This document shows, in pieces, positions 43,361 through 52,450 of a stretch of DNA of 64,000 nt. The stretch covers positions 551,682 through 615,681 of the forward strand of contig NZ_FMZC01000001.1 of NCBI RefSeq assembly GCF_900102625.1. Direction: 5' to 3'. Both the position numbers and the translations under genes were made by a program. The notes beneath the pieces were generated by a model. The model was not told the origin of the DNA. It worked only from the letters and a program-made list of their open reading frames with translations, and did no database searches. Position 1 is the first letter of the stretch. Every line of letters begins with the position of its first letter. This DNA comes from Paracidovorax valerianellae. Lineage in GTDB: Bacteria; Pseudomonadota; Gammaproteobacteria; Burkholderiales; Burkholderiaceae_C.

Positions 43361-44482
43361 ATGAACACCCCCCTGACCCCTGCGCCCATCTCGCCGGTGC
43401 AAGACATCGTGGCCGAGATGCGCGCCGGGCGCATCGTCATCCTCGTGGACGAGGAAGACCGCGAAAACGAAGGCGACCTGGTCCTGGCCGCCGACCACGT
43501 CACCCCCGAAGCCATCAACTTCATGGCCCGCTTCGGCCGCGGGCTGATCTGCCTGACCCTCACCCGCGAGCGCTGCGAGCGCCTCCACCTGGCGCCCATG
43601 GTGGCCCGCAACGGCACCAAGATGGGCACGGCCTTCACAGCCTCCATCGAGGCGGCCGAGGGCGTGACCACCGGCATCTCGGCCGCCGACCGCGCCCGCA
43701 CCGTGCAGGCCGCCGTGGCGCCGAACGCCGTGGCCGCCGATCTGGTCCAGCCCGGCCACATCTTCCCGCTGCAGGCGGTGGACGGCGGCGTGCTGATGCG
43801 CGCCGGCCACACCGAAGCCGGCTGCGACCTGGCCGCCATGGCCGGCTGCAGCGCCAGCGCCGTGATCTGCGAGGTGATGAAGGACGATGGCACCATGGCC
43901 CGCCTGCCCGACCTGCAGGTTTTCGCCGCCGAGCACGGCCTCAAGATCGGCACCATCGCTGACCTCATCGAATACCGCAGCCGCAACGAATCGCTGGTCG
44001 AAAAGGTCGGCTCGCGCACGCTGCAGACCGCCTTCGGCGAGTTCACCGCCCACGCCTTCCGCGATGCGCCCAGCCAGGCCGTGCACCTGGCGCTGGTCAA
44101 GGGCCAGTGGAACCCCGACGACAGCGTGCCTGTGCGCGTGCACGAGCCGCTGTCGGTGCTGGACGCGCTGGAAGTGAACCGCTCCATGCACTCGTGGGGC
44201 CTGGACAGCAGCCTGCAATACATCGCCACCCAAGGCCAGGGCGTGGCCGTGCTACTGAACTGCGGCGAGAGCGCCGAGCAGCTGTTGGAGCAGTTCGAAG
44301 GCCGGGCCCGCTCGGCCCACGCGCCCGAACGCGGCCGCATGGACCTGCGCACCTACGGCGTGGGCGCGCAGATCCTGCGCGAATGCGGCGTACACAAGAT
44401 GCAGCTCATGGGGCCGCCGCGCCGCATGCCCAGCATGGCGGGCTACGGCCTCGAGATCACCGGATACCTTCCCAAGGAATAA
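43361..44482 (+). CDS. ribBA: RibBX: 3,4-dihydroxy-2-butanone-4-phosphate synthase fused to a degenerate RibA-like domain
   Basis: A 373-residue fusion. Residues 10-210 are RibB, which makes the four-carbon riboflavin precursor from ribulose-5-phosphate: [60 protein letters not shown]. Residues about 215-370 align with GTP cyclohydrolase II but the zinc-ligand motif (HSECLTGD...RCDC) is absent ([13 protein letters not shown]), as in RibBX proteins, so this half is probably not a cyclohydrolase. ATG 43361 is used. It is 3 bp upstream of ribH. No FMN riboswitch was seen in the 145-bp leader. Confidence 0.9.
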   Translation: MNTPLTPAPISPVQDIVAEMRAGRIVILVDEEDRENEGDLVLAADHVTPEAINFMARFGRGLICLTLTRERCERLHLAPMVARNGTKMGTAFTASIEAAEGVTTGISAADRARTVQAAVAPNAVAADLVQPGHIFPLQAVDGGVLMRAGHTEAGCDLAAMAGCSASAVICEVMKDDGTMARLPDLQVFAAEHGLKIGTIADLIEYRSRNESLVEKVGSRTLQTAFGEFTAHAFRDAPSQAVHLALVKGQWNPDDSVPVRVHEPLSVLDALEVNRSMHSWGLDSSLQYIATQGQGVAVLLNCGESAEQLLEQFEGRARSAHAPERGRMDLRTYGVGAQILRECGVHKMQLMGPPRRMPSMAGYGLEITGYLPKE

Positions 44483-44485
44483 GAC

Positions 44486-44950
44486 ATGTTTGGCGCAGAA
44501 AAAGGAACATCGGACAAGCTCGACGGCAAGAAGCTGCACATCGGCATCGTGCAGGCGCGCTTCAACGAGAGCATCACCAACACCCTGGCCGCGGCCTGCC
44601 GCGCCGAGCTGCTGGCGCTGGGCGTGCAGGAAAAGCACATCCACCACGTGCTGGTGCCCGGCGCGCTCGAAGTGCCCGTGGCCCTGCAGGCCATGGCCGA
44701 GCGCGACGAATACGACGCACTGATCGCCCTGGGCTGCATCATCCGCGGCGAGACCTACCACTTCGAACTGGTGGCCAACGAATCGGGCGCCGGCGTGAGC
44801 CGCATCTCGCTCGACTACCACGTGCCGGTGGCCAACGCCATCATCACCACCGAAAACATGGAGCAGGCCATCGCCCGCCAGACCGAAAAAGGCCAGGACG
44901 CCGCCCGCGTGGCCGTGGAAATGGCCAACCTGCTGGAGGACCTGTCGTGA
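44486..44950 (+). CDS. ribH: 6,7-dimethyl-8-ribityllumazine synthase
   Basis: A 154-residue lumazine synthase, the penultimate riboflavin enzyme, which forms a large capsid-like oligomer. Signatures: [57 protein letters not shown] (catalytic His), [15 protein letters not shown]. It starts 3 bp after RibBX and its TGA overlaps the GTG start of nusB (GTGA), so the three are translated as a coupled set. Confidence 0.96.
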   Translation: MFGAEKGTSDKLDGKKLHIGIVQARFNESITNTLAAACRAELLALGVQEKHIHHVLVPGALEVPVALQAMAERDEYDALIALGCIIRGETYHFELVANESGAGVSRISLDYHVPVANAIITTENMEQAIARQTEKGQDAARVAVEMANLLEDLS

Positions 44951-45537
44951 GCGATTCCTCGTCTTCCTCCCACCCCGGCAGCGGCGCCAAGCGCCCGCCG
45001 CGGCAGGCACGCACCGGCGTGACCAGCACCGGCGCCCGCAAGGCCGCCTCCAAGTCCAACCGCAGCCGCGCCCGCGAGTTCGCCCTGCAGGCGCTGTACC
45101 AGCACCTGGTGGGCCGCAACGACGCCGCCGCCATCGACACCTTCACGCGCGACCTGTCGGGCTTTCACAAGGCCGACGCCGCGCACTACGACGCGCTGCT
45201 GCACGGCTGCATCGAATCGGCCGAAGCGCTGGATGCGCTCATCACGCCCCAGCTCGACCGCAAGATGGCCGAGATTTCGCCCATAGAGCACGCCGCCATG
45301 TGGATCGGCGTGTACGAGTTCCAGCATTGCCTGGACGTGCCGTGGCGCGTGGTGATCAACGAGTGCATCGAACTGGCGAAAGAGTTCGGCGGCACCGACG
45401 GGCATAAATACGTGAACGGCGTGCTCAATGGCCTGGCACCCACGCTGCGCGCGGACGAAGTCGCCGCCGACAAGGGCGCAGCGAAGCCCAAGGCGCCCGC
45501 CAGCGAAGCCCCCGAAGCCCCGGCAGACGACGCCTGA
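44947..45537 (+). CDS. nusB: Transcription antitermination protein NusB
   Basis: A 196-residue NusB, which with NusE binds boxA RNA in rRNA antitermination. The core is at residues about 38-170: [66 protein letters not shown]. It is longer than E. coli NusB (139 aa) because of a basic Ser/Arg-rich N-terminal extension and an Ala/Pro/Lys tail. The GTG start at 44947 overlaps the ribH stop; the ribH-nusB linkage is classical. Confidence 0.95.
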   Translation: MSDSSSSSHPGSGAKRPPRQARTGVTSTGARKAASKSNRSRAREFALQALYQHLVGRNDAAAIDTFTRDLSGFHKADAAHYDALLHGCIESAEALDALITPQLDRKMAEISPIEHAAMWIGVYEFQHCLDVPWRVVINECIELAKEFGGTDGHKYVNGVLNGLAPTLRADEVAADKGAAKPKAPASEAPEAPADDA

Positions 45538-45678
45538 GCCCGATGGACATGGACATGGGCTGGGGCGTGGGGCCGCGTGCCTCGTCGCCGGACTACCGCG
45601 CACGCTCTCCCACTGCCCATCGCCCTGGCCTCTTCCCACGTCAACGCCCACCCCGCGCCGTGCGGGCAGGAACAGAGC

Positions 45679-46863
45679 ATGCAATTTTCTTCGCGCGCAC
45701 AGCGCATCGAACCTTTCTATGTGATGGAGGTGGCCAAGGCCGCCCAGGCGCTGGCGCGCGAGGTGGCCGGCACCCGCGAACCGATGATCTTCCTGAACAT
45801 CGGCGAGCCCGACTTCACGGCCCCGCCCCTCGTGCAGGAAGCCGCGGCGCGCGCCGTGCAGGGCGGCACCACGCAATACACGAACGCCCTGGGCCTGGAG
45901 CCCCTGCGCGAGCGCATCAGCGCCTGGTATGCAGAACGCTTCGGCGTGCAGGTGCCGGCCCGGCGCATCGTGGTGACGGCGGGCGCATCGGCCGCGCTGC
46001 AGCTCGCTTGCCTGGCCCTCATCGATGCGGGCGACGAGATCCTCATGCCCGACCCGAGCTATCCCTGCAACCGCCACTTCGTGAGCGCTGCGGAAGGCAA
46101 GGCGGTGCTGATCCCCACCACGCCCGAAGAGCGCTACCAGTTGAGCGCCGCCAAGGTCGAAGCGGCCTGGGGACCGAAGACGCGCGGCGTGCTGCTGGCT
46201 TCGCCCTCCAACCCCACGGGCACGTCCATCGCCCCCGACGAGCTGCGCCGCATCCATGCGGCCGTGCAATCGCGCGGCGGCGTGACGCTGATCGACGAGA
46301 TCTACCTGGGCCTGTCGTACGAAGAGCGCTTCGGACACACGGCGCTGGCGATCGACGAGAACATCATCAGCATCAACAGCTTCAGCAAATACTTCAACAT
46401 GACCGGCTGGCGCCTGGGCTGGATGGTCGTGCCGGACGCCATGGTGCCCGTGGTCGAACGGCTGGCGCAAAACCTCTTCATCTGCGCCAGCACCGTCTCG
46501 CAGCACGCAGCCATGGCCTGCTTCGAGCCCGATAGCATTGCCGAATACGAACGCCGGCGTGCCGAGTTCAAGGCCCGGCGCGATTACTTCATTCCCGCCC
46601 TGGAGGCCCTGGGCCTGTCAGTGCCGGTGGCGCCCGACGGCGCCTTCTACGCCTGGGCCGACTGCACCCGGGCCGCCGAGCGCCTGGATGTTTCGGGCAG
46701 CTGGGACTTCGCCTACGAAGTGATGCGCCGCGCGCACGTCGCCGTCACGCCGGGGCGCGACTTCGGCGCCTTCGAGCCGCAGCGCTTCGTGCGCTTTTCC
46801 ACCGCCAACTCGATGGCGCAACTGCAGGAATCGGTCGCGCGCCTGCGCACCCTGCTCGGATGA
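45679..46863 (+). CDS. Class I/II PLP aminotransferase
   Basis: A 394-residue fold-type I aminotransferase: REPMIFLNIGEPDFTAPPLVQEAAARAV, LLASPSNPTGTSI, TLIDEIYLGLSYEE and NSFSKYFNMTGWRLGWMVVP (PLP lysine about 236). It is a typical neighbour of ribH-nusB and ybgC in Comamonadaceae. The ATG at 45679 follows a modest GGAACAG site; the frame is open to 45577 without similarity. Its stop overlaps the ybgC start (ATGA). Substrate unknown. Confidence 0.9.
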   Translation: MQFSSRAQRIEPFYVMEVAKAAQALAREVAGTREPMIFLNIGEPDFTAPPLVQEAAARAVQGGTTQYTNALGLEPLRERISAWYAERFGVQVPARRIVVTAGASAALQLACLALIDAGDEILMPDPSYPCNRHFVSAAEGKAVLIPTTPEERYQLSAAKVEAAWGPKTRGVLLASPSNPTGTSIAPDELRRIHAAVQSRGGVTLIDEIYLGLSYEERFGHTALAIDENIISINSFSKYFNMTGWRLGWMVVPDAMVPVVERLAQNLFICASTVSQHAAMACFEPDSIAEYERRRAEFKARRDYFIPALEALGLSVPVAPDGAFYAWADCTRAAERLDVSGSWDFAYEVMRRAHVAVTPGRDFGAFEPQRFVRFSTANSMAQLQESVARLRTLLG

Positions 46864-47351
46864 CGGCGACCGGTATGGCCCCCGATGCCGACCTGCAGGC
46901 CACGCCCCAGGCCGAGGCGCGGTTCGAGTGGCCGCTGCGCATCTATTGGGAGGACACCGATGCGGGCGGCATCGTGTTCTATGCCAACTACCTCAAGTTC
47001 TTCGAGCGCGCCCGCACCGAATGGCTGCGCTCGCTGGGCCTGGGCCAGCACAACCTGCGGGAACTCACGGGCGGCATGTTTGTCGTAACGGACGCGCGGC
47101 TGCGCTACCTGAGCCCGGCGCGCCTCGACGATGAACTGATTGTTACGGCCTCTTTGCAAGAGCATGGCCGCGCATCCCTGACAATACGCCAGCAAGCGCT
47201 CCTGAAACCAGAGCAAATGTCCCAACCCCAGCCCTTGCCCATCAAGCCCGTGCTACTGTGTGAAGGCACCATCCGCATCGGATGGGTCGATGCCGCCACC
47301 CTGCGTCCCGCGCGCATTCCGGGCACCCTTCTGGAACAACTCTCATCATGA
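46860..47351 (+). CDS. ybgC: Tol-Pal-associated acyl-CoA thioesterase YbgC
   Basis: A 163-residue hot-dog-fold thioesterase: RIYWEDTDAGGIVFYANYLKFFERARTEWLRSLG (active-site Asp), with the usual central helix and strands. YbgC hydrolyses short acyl-CoA or acyl-ACP and is the standard first gene of tol-pal loci. Its ATG overlaps the aminotransferase stop and its TGA overlaps the tolQ ATG, both by 4 bp, so it is tightly coupled. Confidence 0.94.
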   Translation: MTATGMAPDADLQATPQAEARFEWPLRIYWEDTDAGGIVFYANYLKFFERARTEWLRSLGLGQHNLRELTGGMFVVTDARLRYLSPARLDDELIVTASLQEHGRASLTIRQQALLKPEQMSQPQPLPIKPVLLCEGTIRIGWVDAATLRPARIPGTLLEQLSS

Positions 47352-48052
47352 ATTCCCAAGACATGTCCATCCTCAATTTGGTGCTCAACGCCAGCTGGGT
47401 GGTGCAACTCGTCATGCTGCTGCTGATCGGCGTATCGGTGGCCAGCTGGGCCGCCATCTTCCGCAAGCTCTTCGCCCTGAAGCGCGTGAAATCGCTCAAT
47501 GAAGACTTCGAGCGCGAGTTCTGGTCCGGCACCAGCCTGAACGACCTGTACGCCAGCGCCGCGCAGAACGCCAAGAACGCCGGCCCGATGGAACGCATCT
47601 TCGCCAGCGGCATGCGCGAATACCAAAAACTCCGCGAGCGCCGCATCACCGACGCCGGCACGCTGCTCGACGGCGCCCGCCGGGCCATGCGCGCCAGCTT
47701 CCAGCGCGAGATGGACGTGGTCGAATCCAGCCTGTCGTTCCTGGCCTCGGTAGGTTCCGTCTCGCCGTACGTGGGCCTGTTCGGCACGGTGTGGGGGATC
47801 ATGCATGCCTTCACGGGCTTTGCCGGCATGGAGCAGGTGACGCTGGCCACGGTGGCCCCTGGCATCGCCGAAGCGCTGGTCGCCACGGCCATCGGCCTCT
47901 TTTCCGCCATTCCGGCCGTGATCGCCTACAACCGCTTTGCACGCGACATCGACCGCGTGGCCATCCACCAGGAAACCTTCATCGAAGAGTTCTCCAACAT
48001 CCTGCAGCGCAACCTGGGCGCCCAGCCCACGTCGTCCGCCTCGGGCCACTGA
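47348..48052 (+). CDS. tolQ: Tol-Pal system proton channel subunit TolQ
   Basis: A 234-residue inner-membrane protein of the TolQ/ExbB/MotA family with three helices (about 14-38, 133-155, 170-195). The conserved stretch LASVGSVSPYVGLFGTVWGIMHAF, then LATVAPGIAEALVATAIGLFSAIPAVIAYN, lines the proton path. With TolR it energises TolA to keep the outer membrane invaginated at division. ATG overlaps the ybgC stop. Confidence 0.97.
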   Translation: MNSQDMSILNLVLNASWVVQLVMLLLIGVSVASWAAIFRKLFALKRVKSLNEDFEREFWSGTSLNDLYASAAQNAKNAGPMERIFASGMREYQKLRERRITDAGTLLDGARRAMRASFQREMDVVESSLSFLASVGSVSPYVGLFGTVWGIMHAFTGFAGMEQVTLATVAPGIAEALVATAIGLFSAIPAVIAYNRFARDIDRVAIHQETFIEEFSNILQRNLGAQPTSSASGH

Positions 48053-48072
48053 GCAGCACAGGAGACAGCAGC

Positions 48073-48498
<426 letters not shown>

Positions 48499-48547
48499 CC
48501 ACGCCACCGCTTTCGCCCTCGCCCCGTTTTCGCCTTTTTCCGATCGC

Positions 48548-49549
48548 ATGCACGCCTCCAACGACCGCGACCAGTTCGCCCCCACCCGTCCGCCCGGGCG
48601 CCTGCGCGCCGTCGCGCTGGCCGTGCTCGTGCACGCGGCGCTGCTGGGCGCCCTCACCTGGGGCGTGAACTGGAAGACCAGCGCAGACATGCCTGCCGTG
48701 GAAGCGGAGATCTGGGATCGCGTGCCGCAGCAAGCCGCTCCCCGGGACGTGCCACCGCCGCCTGTTCCGCAGCCCGATCCCACGCCCCCACTGCCGCCTC
48801 CGCCCCCTGCGCCGGCGCCGCCTCCGCCACCACCTCCGCCCCCGAAGGCGGAGCCCGACACGCGCGAGGCCGACATTGCCCTCGAGCGCGAGAAAAAGCG
48901 CCAAGAGCAGGAAAAGAAAGAGCGCCAGCAGCAGGCCGAGCGGGAAAAGCGCGAGCGTGAGCGCAAGGAACAGCTCGAAGAAGACAAGAAAGAACGCCTG
49001 CAAAAGGAAAAAGAAAAGGAACAGCGCGAGAAGGCCGACAAGGCCGAACGCGAAAAGGCCGAGAAAGAGCGCCGCGAAAAGCAGGCCGAGCAGGATCGCC
49101 AGGAACAGCAGAAGAAACAGGCCGAGGACAAGCGCAAGGCCGAAGAGAAACGCAAGGCCGAAGCCGCACAGGCCAAGCAGGCCGAGGCGCAGCGCCAGGA
49201 AAACCTGCGCCGCATGCAGGGCCTGGCCGGCGCCACGGGCGGCGAAACCGCCACCGGCACGGCCCAGCGCAGTGCCGGCCCGTCGGGCAGCTATGGCGGC
49301 AAGGTGGCCGCGAAGGTCCGCCCGAACATCGTGTACCCGGACGCCCTGTCGGACAACCCGCGCACCGAAGTGGAAGTGCGCGCGTCGCCCGACGGCACCA
49401 TCGTGGGCACCCGCGTGACAAAGTCGAGCGGCAACAAGGCCTGGGACGATGCGGTGGTGCGCGCCCTGCAGAAGACCGAAACCCTGCCACGCGACGTGGA
49501 CGGGCGGGTTCCGTCATCGCTCGTCATCGGGTTCCGTCCGCAGGATTGA
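48548..49549 (+). CDS. tolA: Cell-envelope spanning protein TolA
   Basis: A 333-residue TolA/TonB-like protein: one N-terminal membrane helix (RAVALAVLVHAALLGALTW), a proline-rich segment (about 70-100), a long charged coiled-coil of Lys/Glu/Arg/Gln from about 105 to 220, and a C-terminal domain (KVAAKVRPNIVYPDALSDNPRTEVEVRASPDG, AWDDAVVRALQKTETLP) that contacts TolB/Pal. Length of the helical domain is short compared with E. coli TolA (421 aa). tolB and pal do not follow. Confidence 0.94.
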   Translation: MHASNDRDQFAPTRPPGRLRAVALAVLVHAALLGALTWGVNWKTSADMPAVEAEIWDRVPQQAAPRDVPPPPVPQPDPTPPLPPPPPAPAPPPPPPPPPKAEPDTREADIALEREKKRQEQEKKERQQQAEREKRERERKEQLEEDKKERLQKEKEKEQREKADKAEREKAEKERREKQAEQDRQEQQKKQAEDKRKAEEKRKAEAAQAKQAEAQRQENLRRMQGLAGATGGETATGTAQRSAGPSGSYGGKVAAKVRPNIVYPDALSDNPRTEVEVRASPDGTIVGTRVTKSSGNKAWDDAVVRALQKTETLPRDVDGRVPSSLVIGFRPQD

Positions 49550-49573
49550 GATCGGTCAACGCCTGGGGCGGTT

Positions 49574-49613
49574 GTCTGGCCGTCTGGCCGTCTGGCCGTC
49601 TGGCCGTCTGGCC
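49574..49613 (+). repeat. Tandem octamer array behind tolA
   Basis: Five perfect tandem copies of GTCTGGCC lie 24 bp after the tolA stop codon. The unit is not a multiple of three and lies outside coding sequence, so it is a simple, probably length-variable repeat. Confidence 0.95.
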
Positions 49614-49621
49614 GGCAGTTT

Positions 49622-49725
49622 GCTATCGAAACAGAAGCTGCCAGCGCAATAAAACAAAGGGCTTCAGGCCGTTTAATGCCTGAAGCCCATGTTCTTCCAG
49701 GGAACACCGCTATTGATTTAATAGC
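49622..49725 (-). repeat. Dispersed AT-core repeat (copy 3) with adjacent half copy
   Basis: GCTATCGAAACAGAAGC (49622-49638), GCTGCCAGCGC, GGGCTTCAGGCC and ATGCC (ending 49680) follow the same order as the elements at 10840 and 40878. A further palindrome GCTATT-GATTT-AATAGC lies at 49709-49725. It fills most of the tolA to MFS gap. Confidence 0.6.
49650..49688 (-). terminator. Rho-independent terminator candidate for the minus-strand MFS gene
   Basis: GGGCTTCAGGC (49659-49669) pairs with GCCTGAAGCCC (49678-49688), an 11-bp perfect stem with an 8-nt loop. Read on the minus strand it is followed by TTTGTTTTATT, a good U-tract. It lies about 115 bp behind the MFS stop codon and is built into the dispersed repeat. 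Confidence 0.75.
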
Positions 49726-49802
49726 GACACCCCTTTGGCTTTGATCCCCACAGGCATTGCAGCGCGCCAGCCAGAATGCCAGCGCCGCTGCGGCCCATGC
49801 GG

Positions 49803-51140
49803 TCAGTCCCGTCGCTCGATCATCCGGTTCACGCTCAAGGCGCCCAGCGTGCAGGCCGCGGCCGACAGCAGGTACAGGCTCACGGCGAACAGACCGAAGT
49901 GTGCCGACAGGCCCAGCACCACCAGCGGCGCAAAGGCAGCGCCCACCAGCCAAGCCAGGTCGGCAGTGAAGGCAGCGCCGGTGTAGCGGTACTTGGAGGC
50001 GAAGTTGGCCGTCACGGCGCCAGCTGCCTGGCCATAGGACAGGCCAAGCAGCACGAACCCGATCAGGATGAACGCATCCAGTGCCACCGCTCCGCCGCCG
50101 ATCAGCGCGGGAGCGAAGCCGCTGTACACGGCGATCATCACGGCCAGCACGCCCAGCGTGGTGCGGCGGCCCAGCCGGTCGGCGATCACGCCCGAGGCGA
50201 TCATGCTGCCGATGGCCAGCACCCCGCCAATCAGTTGCACGAACAGCACGTCGTTGATCGGCTGCTCAGGGTAGAGCGCGGCCCACGACAGCGGGAACAC
50301 CGTCACCAGATGGAACAGCGCGTAGCTGGCCAGTGCCGCGAAGCCGCCGATGAACACGTTGTAGCCCTGCGTGCGCACCATTTCGCCGATGGGCGTGGGC
50401 TCCAGTTCGCGCTCTTCCAGGAGCTTGGTGTACTCGTCGGTCACCACCAGGCGCAGGCGGGCGAACAGGGCCACCACGTTGATGGCGAATGCCACATAGA
50501 ACGGATAGCGCCAGCCCCAGGAGATGAAGTCTTCCGACGACAGGCTCGCGTGCAGGAACAGGAACAGCGCGCTGGCGATGATGAAGCCGGTGGGCGCGCC
50601 CAGTTGGCCCAGCATGGCGTACCAGCCGCGGCGGCTGGCAGGCGCGTTCAGCGCCAGCAGCGAGGGCAGTCCGTCCCACGAGCCGCCCATGGCGACACCC
50701 TGCAGGATGCGAAAGAGCGCCAGCAGCACGATCGCATACGCGCCCAGGCTTTCGTAGCCGGGCAGGAACGCCATACCGGCAGTGGAAAAGCCCAGCAGGA
50801 ACAATGCAGCCGTCAGCTTGGTGCCCCGGCCCCAGCGGCGCTGCATGGCCATGAACAGCGCCGTGCCGAAAGGCCGGGCCACGAATGCCAATGAAAAGAC
50901 CGCGAAGGCGTAGAGGGTTCCCTGCAGCCGATCGACGAACGGGAAGAATACGGTGGGAAAGACGAGCACCGAGGCGATGCCGTAAACGAAGAAGTCGAAA
51001 TATTCGGAGGCGCGGCCGATCACCACACCGATCGCTATCTCCTCGGGAGCGACGGGGGAGTGTCCGTTCTGGACGGGCCGGGAGTCTTCTTCCGTGGCGC
51101 GCGATGAGGATCCGGGGTAATGCTGTGTCAATGTGGTCAT
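49803..51140 (-). CDS. MFS transporter of the metabolite:H+ symporter (MHS) type
   Basis: A 445-residue 12-helix transporter: AIGVVIGRASEYFDFFVYGIASVLVFPTVFFP and FAVFSLAFVARPFGTALFMAMQRRWGRGTKL (motif A variant) are typical of the MHS family, which imports organic acids or osmolytes such as citrate, ketoglutarate or shikimate. ATG 51140 is followed by a 35-residue cytoplasmic tail. The gene is divergent from cyoA. Substrate cannot be deduced. Confidence 0.88.
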   Translation of the reverse strand: MTTLTQHYPGSSSRATEEDSRPVQNGHSPVAPEEIAIGVVIGRASEYFDFFVYGIASVLVFPTVFFPFVDRLQGTLYAFAVFSLAFVARPFGTALFMAMQRRWGRGTKLTAALFLLGFSTAGMAFLPGYESLGAYAIVLLALFRILQGVAMGGSWDGLPSLLALNAPASRRGWYAMLGQLGAPTGFIIASALFLFLHASLSSEDFISWGWRYPFYVAFAINVVALFARLRLVVTDEYTKLLEERELEPTPIGEMVRTQGYNVFIGGFAALASYALFHLVTVFPLSWAALYPEQPINDVLFVQLIGGVLAIGSMIASGVIADRLGRRTTLGVLAVMIAVYSGFAPALIGGGAVALDAFILIGFVLLGLSYGQAAGAVTANFASKYRYTGAAFTADLAWLVGAAFAPLVVLGLSAHFGLFAVSLYLLSAAACTLGALSVNRMIERRD

Positions 51141-51317
51141 CGGCGTGCTCCTTTTGAATGCACCAGCAGTTTTTGCTTTGGCGGGCCACCGAACCTGTCG
51201 CTGGCTGCCGCAACCCACTGTAGGACAAAACGTCCCATTCCCACCACACTGGTTTTCACGTAGATTCGATGGCTTCCCGTGGCCATCTCGTGCCGCCTTC
51301 CACCTTTTTTGCCCGGT

Positions 51318-52397
51318 ATGCCCTCCATTCACCGACTTCGCGGACTGCTCGCGGTTCCCGCGGCCGCGCTTCTAGCCGGCTGCAATGCCGTCGTGCTCAG
51401 CCCCTCCGGCGATATCGCCGCGCAGCAGCGCGACCTGATCATCGTCTCGACCATCCTGATGCTGCTGATCATCGTTCCGGTGATCTTCCTGACCTTCCTG
51501 TTCGCCTGGCGCTACCGCCAGGCCAACACCGAGGCCGAGTACAAGCCGGACTGGGACCACTCCACCGGCCTGGAGCTCATCATCTGGTCGGCTCCGCTGG
51601 CGATCATCATCGCGCTGGGCGCGATCACCTGGGTCAGTACCCACAAGCTGGACCCCTACCGGCCGCTGGACCGCATCAGCGAAGGCCGCGCCGTGCCGGA
51701 AGGCGTCAAGCCGCTGGTGATCGAAGTCGTGGCGCTCGACTGGAAGTGGCTGTTCCTGTATCCCGAACAAGGCATCGCCACGGTGAACGAGATCGCCGCG
51801 CCGATCGACCGCCCCATCCAGTTCAAGATCACCTCCTCCACGGTCATGAACTCGTTCTACATTCCCGCACTGGCTGGCCAGATCTACGCCATGCCGGGCA
51901 TGGAAACCAAGCTGCACGCGGTGATCAATGCGCCGGGCGACTTCGAAGGCTTCTCGGCCAACTACAGCGGTGCAGGCTTCTCGGGCATGCGCTTTCGGTT
52001 CCACGGCGTCGATCAGGCCGGTTTCGACCAATGGGTGAAGCAGGCCAAGGAAGCGGGCGGCGAACTCGGCCGCGACGGCTACCTGCAACTGGAAAAGCCG
52101 AGCGAACGCGATCCCGTGCGCCGCTGGGCCACCGTGGCCCCCGGCCTGTATGACGCCATCCTGAACCGCTGCGTGGAAGCCAACCGCATGTGCATGAAGG
52201 ACATGATGGCCATCGACGCCAACGGCGGCCTGGGCAAGCCCGGTTCGTTCAACGTGGCTTCGCTGGACGACGCGACCCGTTCGCGGCTGGGCCTCGCCGA
52301 CACGCCTTCGCGCAGCTACGTGGGCGCCATGTGCACCGTCACCAACCCCGAGGGCGCCGTGCAGGCCTCCCCGGCCCCTGCCACGCAGCCGATCTAA
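51318..52397 (+). CDS. cyoA: Cytochrome bo3 ubiquinol oxidase subunit II
   Basis: A 359-residue lipoprotein subunit II with lipobox LLAGCN (Cys 22), two membrane helices (about 42-65, 85-105) and a periplasmic cupredoxin-like domain ([42 protein letters not shown]). The copper-A cysteines and histidines of cytochrome c oxidases are absent, as expected for a quinol oxidase. It extends beyond E. coli CyoA (315 aa) at the C-terminus. It starts the operon cyoABCD-SURF1-regBA. Confidence 0.96.
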   Translation: MPSIHRLRGLLAVPAAALLAGCNAVVLSPSGDIAAQQRDLIIVSTILMLLIIVPVIFLTFLFAWRYRQANTEAEYKPDWDHSTGLELIIWSAPLAIIIALGAITWVSTHKLDPYRPLDRISEGRAVPEGVKPLVIEVVALDWKWLFLYPEQGIATVNEIAAPIDRPIQFKITSSTVMNSFYIPALAGQIYAMPGMETKLHAVINAPGDFEGFSANYSGAGFSGMRFRFHGVDQAGFDQWVKQAKEAGGELGRDGYLQLEKPSERDPVRRWATVAPGLYDAILNRCVEANRMCMKDMMAIDANGGLGKPGSFNVASLDDATRSRLGLADTPSRSYVGAMCTVTNPEGAVQASPAPATQPI

Positions 52398-52450
52398 GCG
52401 GCGCGCGTCCAGACACTTACTTTTCACGCGCCAACGGCACGCGACCTCCG

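Noticed and set aside
42307..44352. Long minus-strand frames opposite DUF2235 and ribB
   Set aside because: Both + strand genes have clear domain motifs; the antisense frames are Ala/Arg/Ser-rich shadows.
49574..49725. CRISPR-like array
   Set aside because: The octamers are direct tandems without spacers, and the neighbouring palindromes are single dispersed elements; no cas genes.
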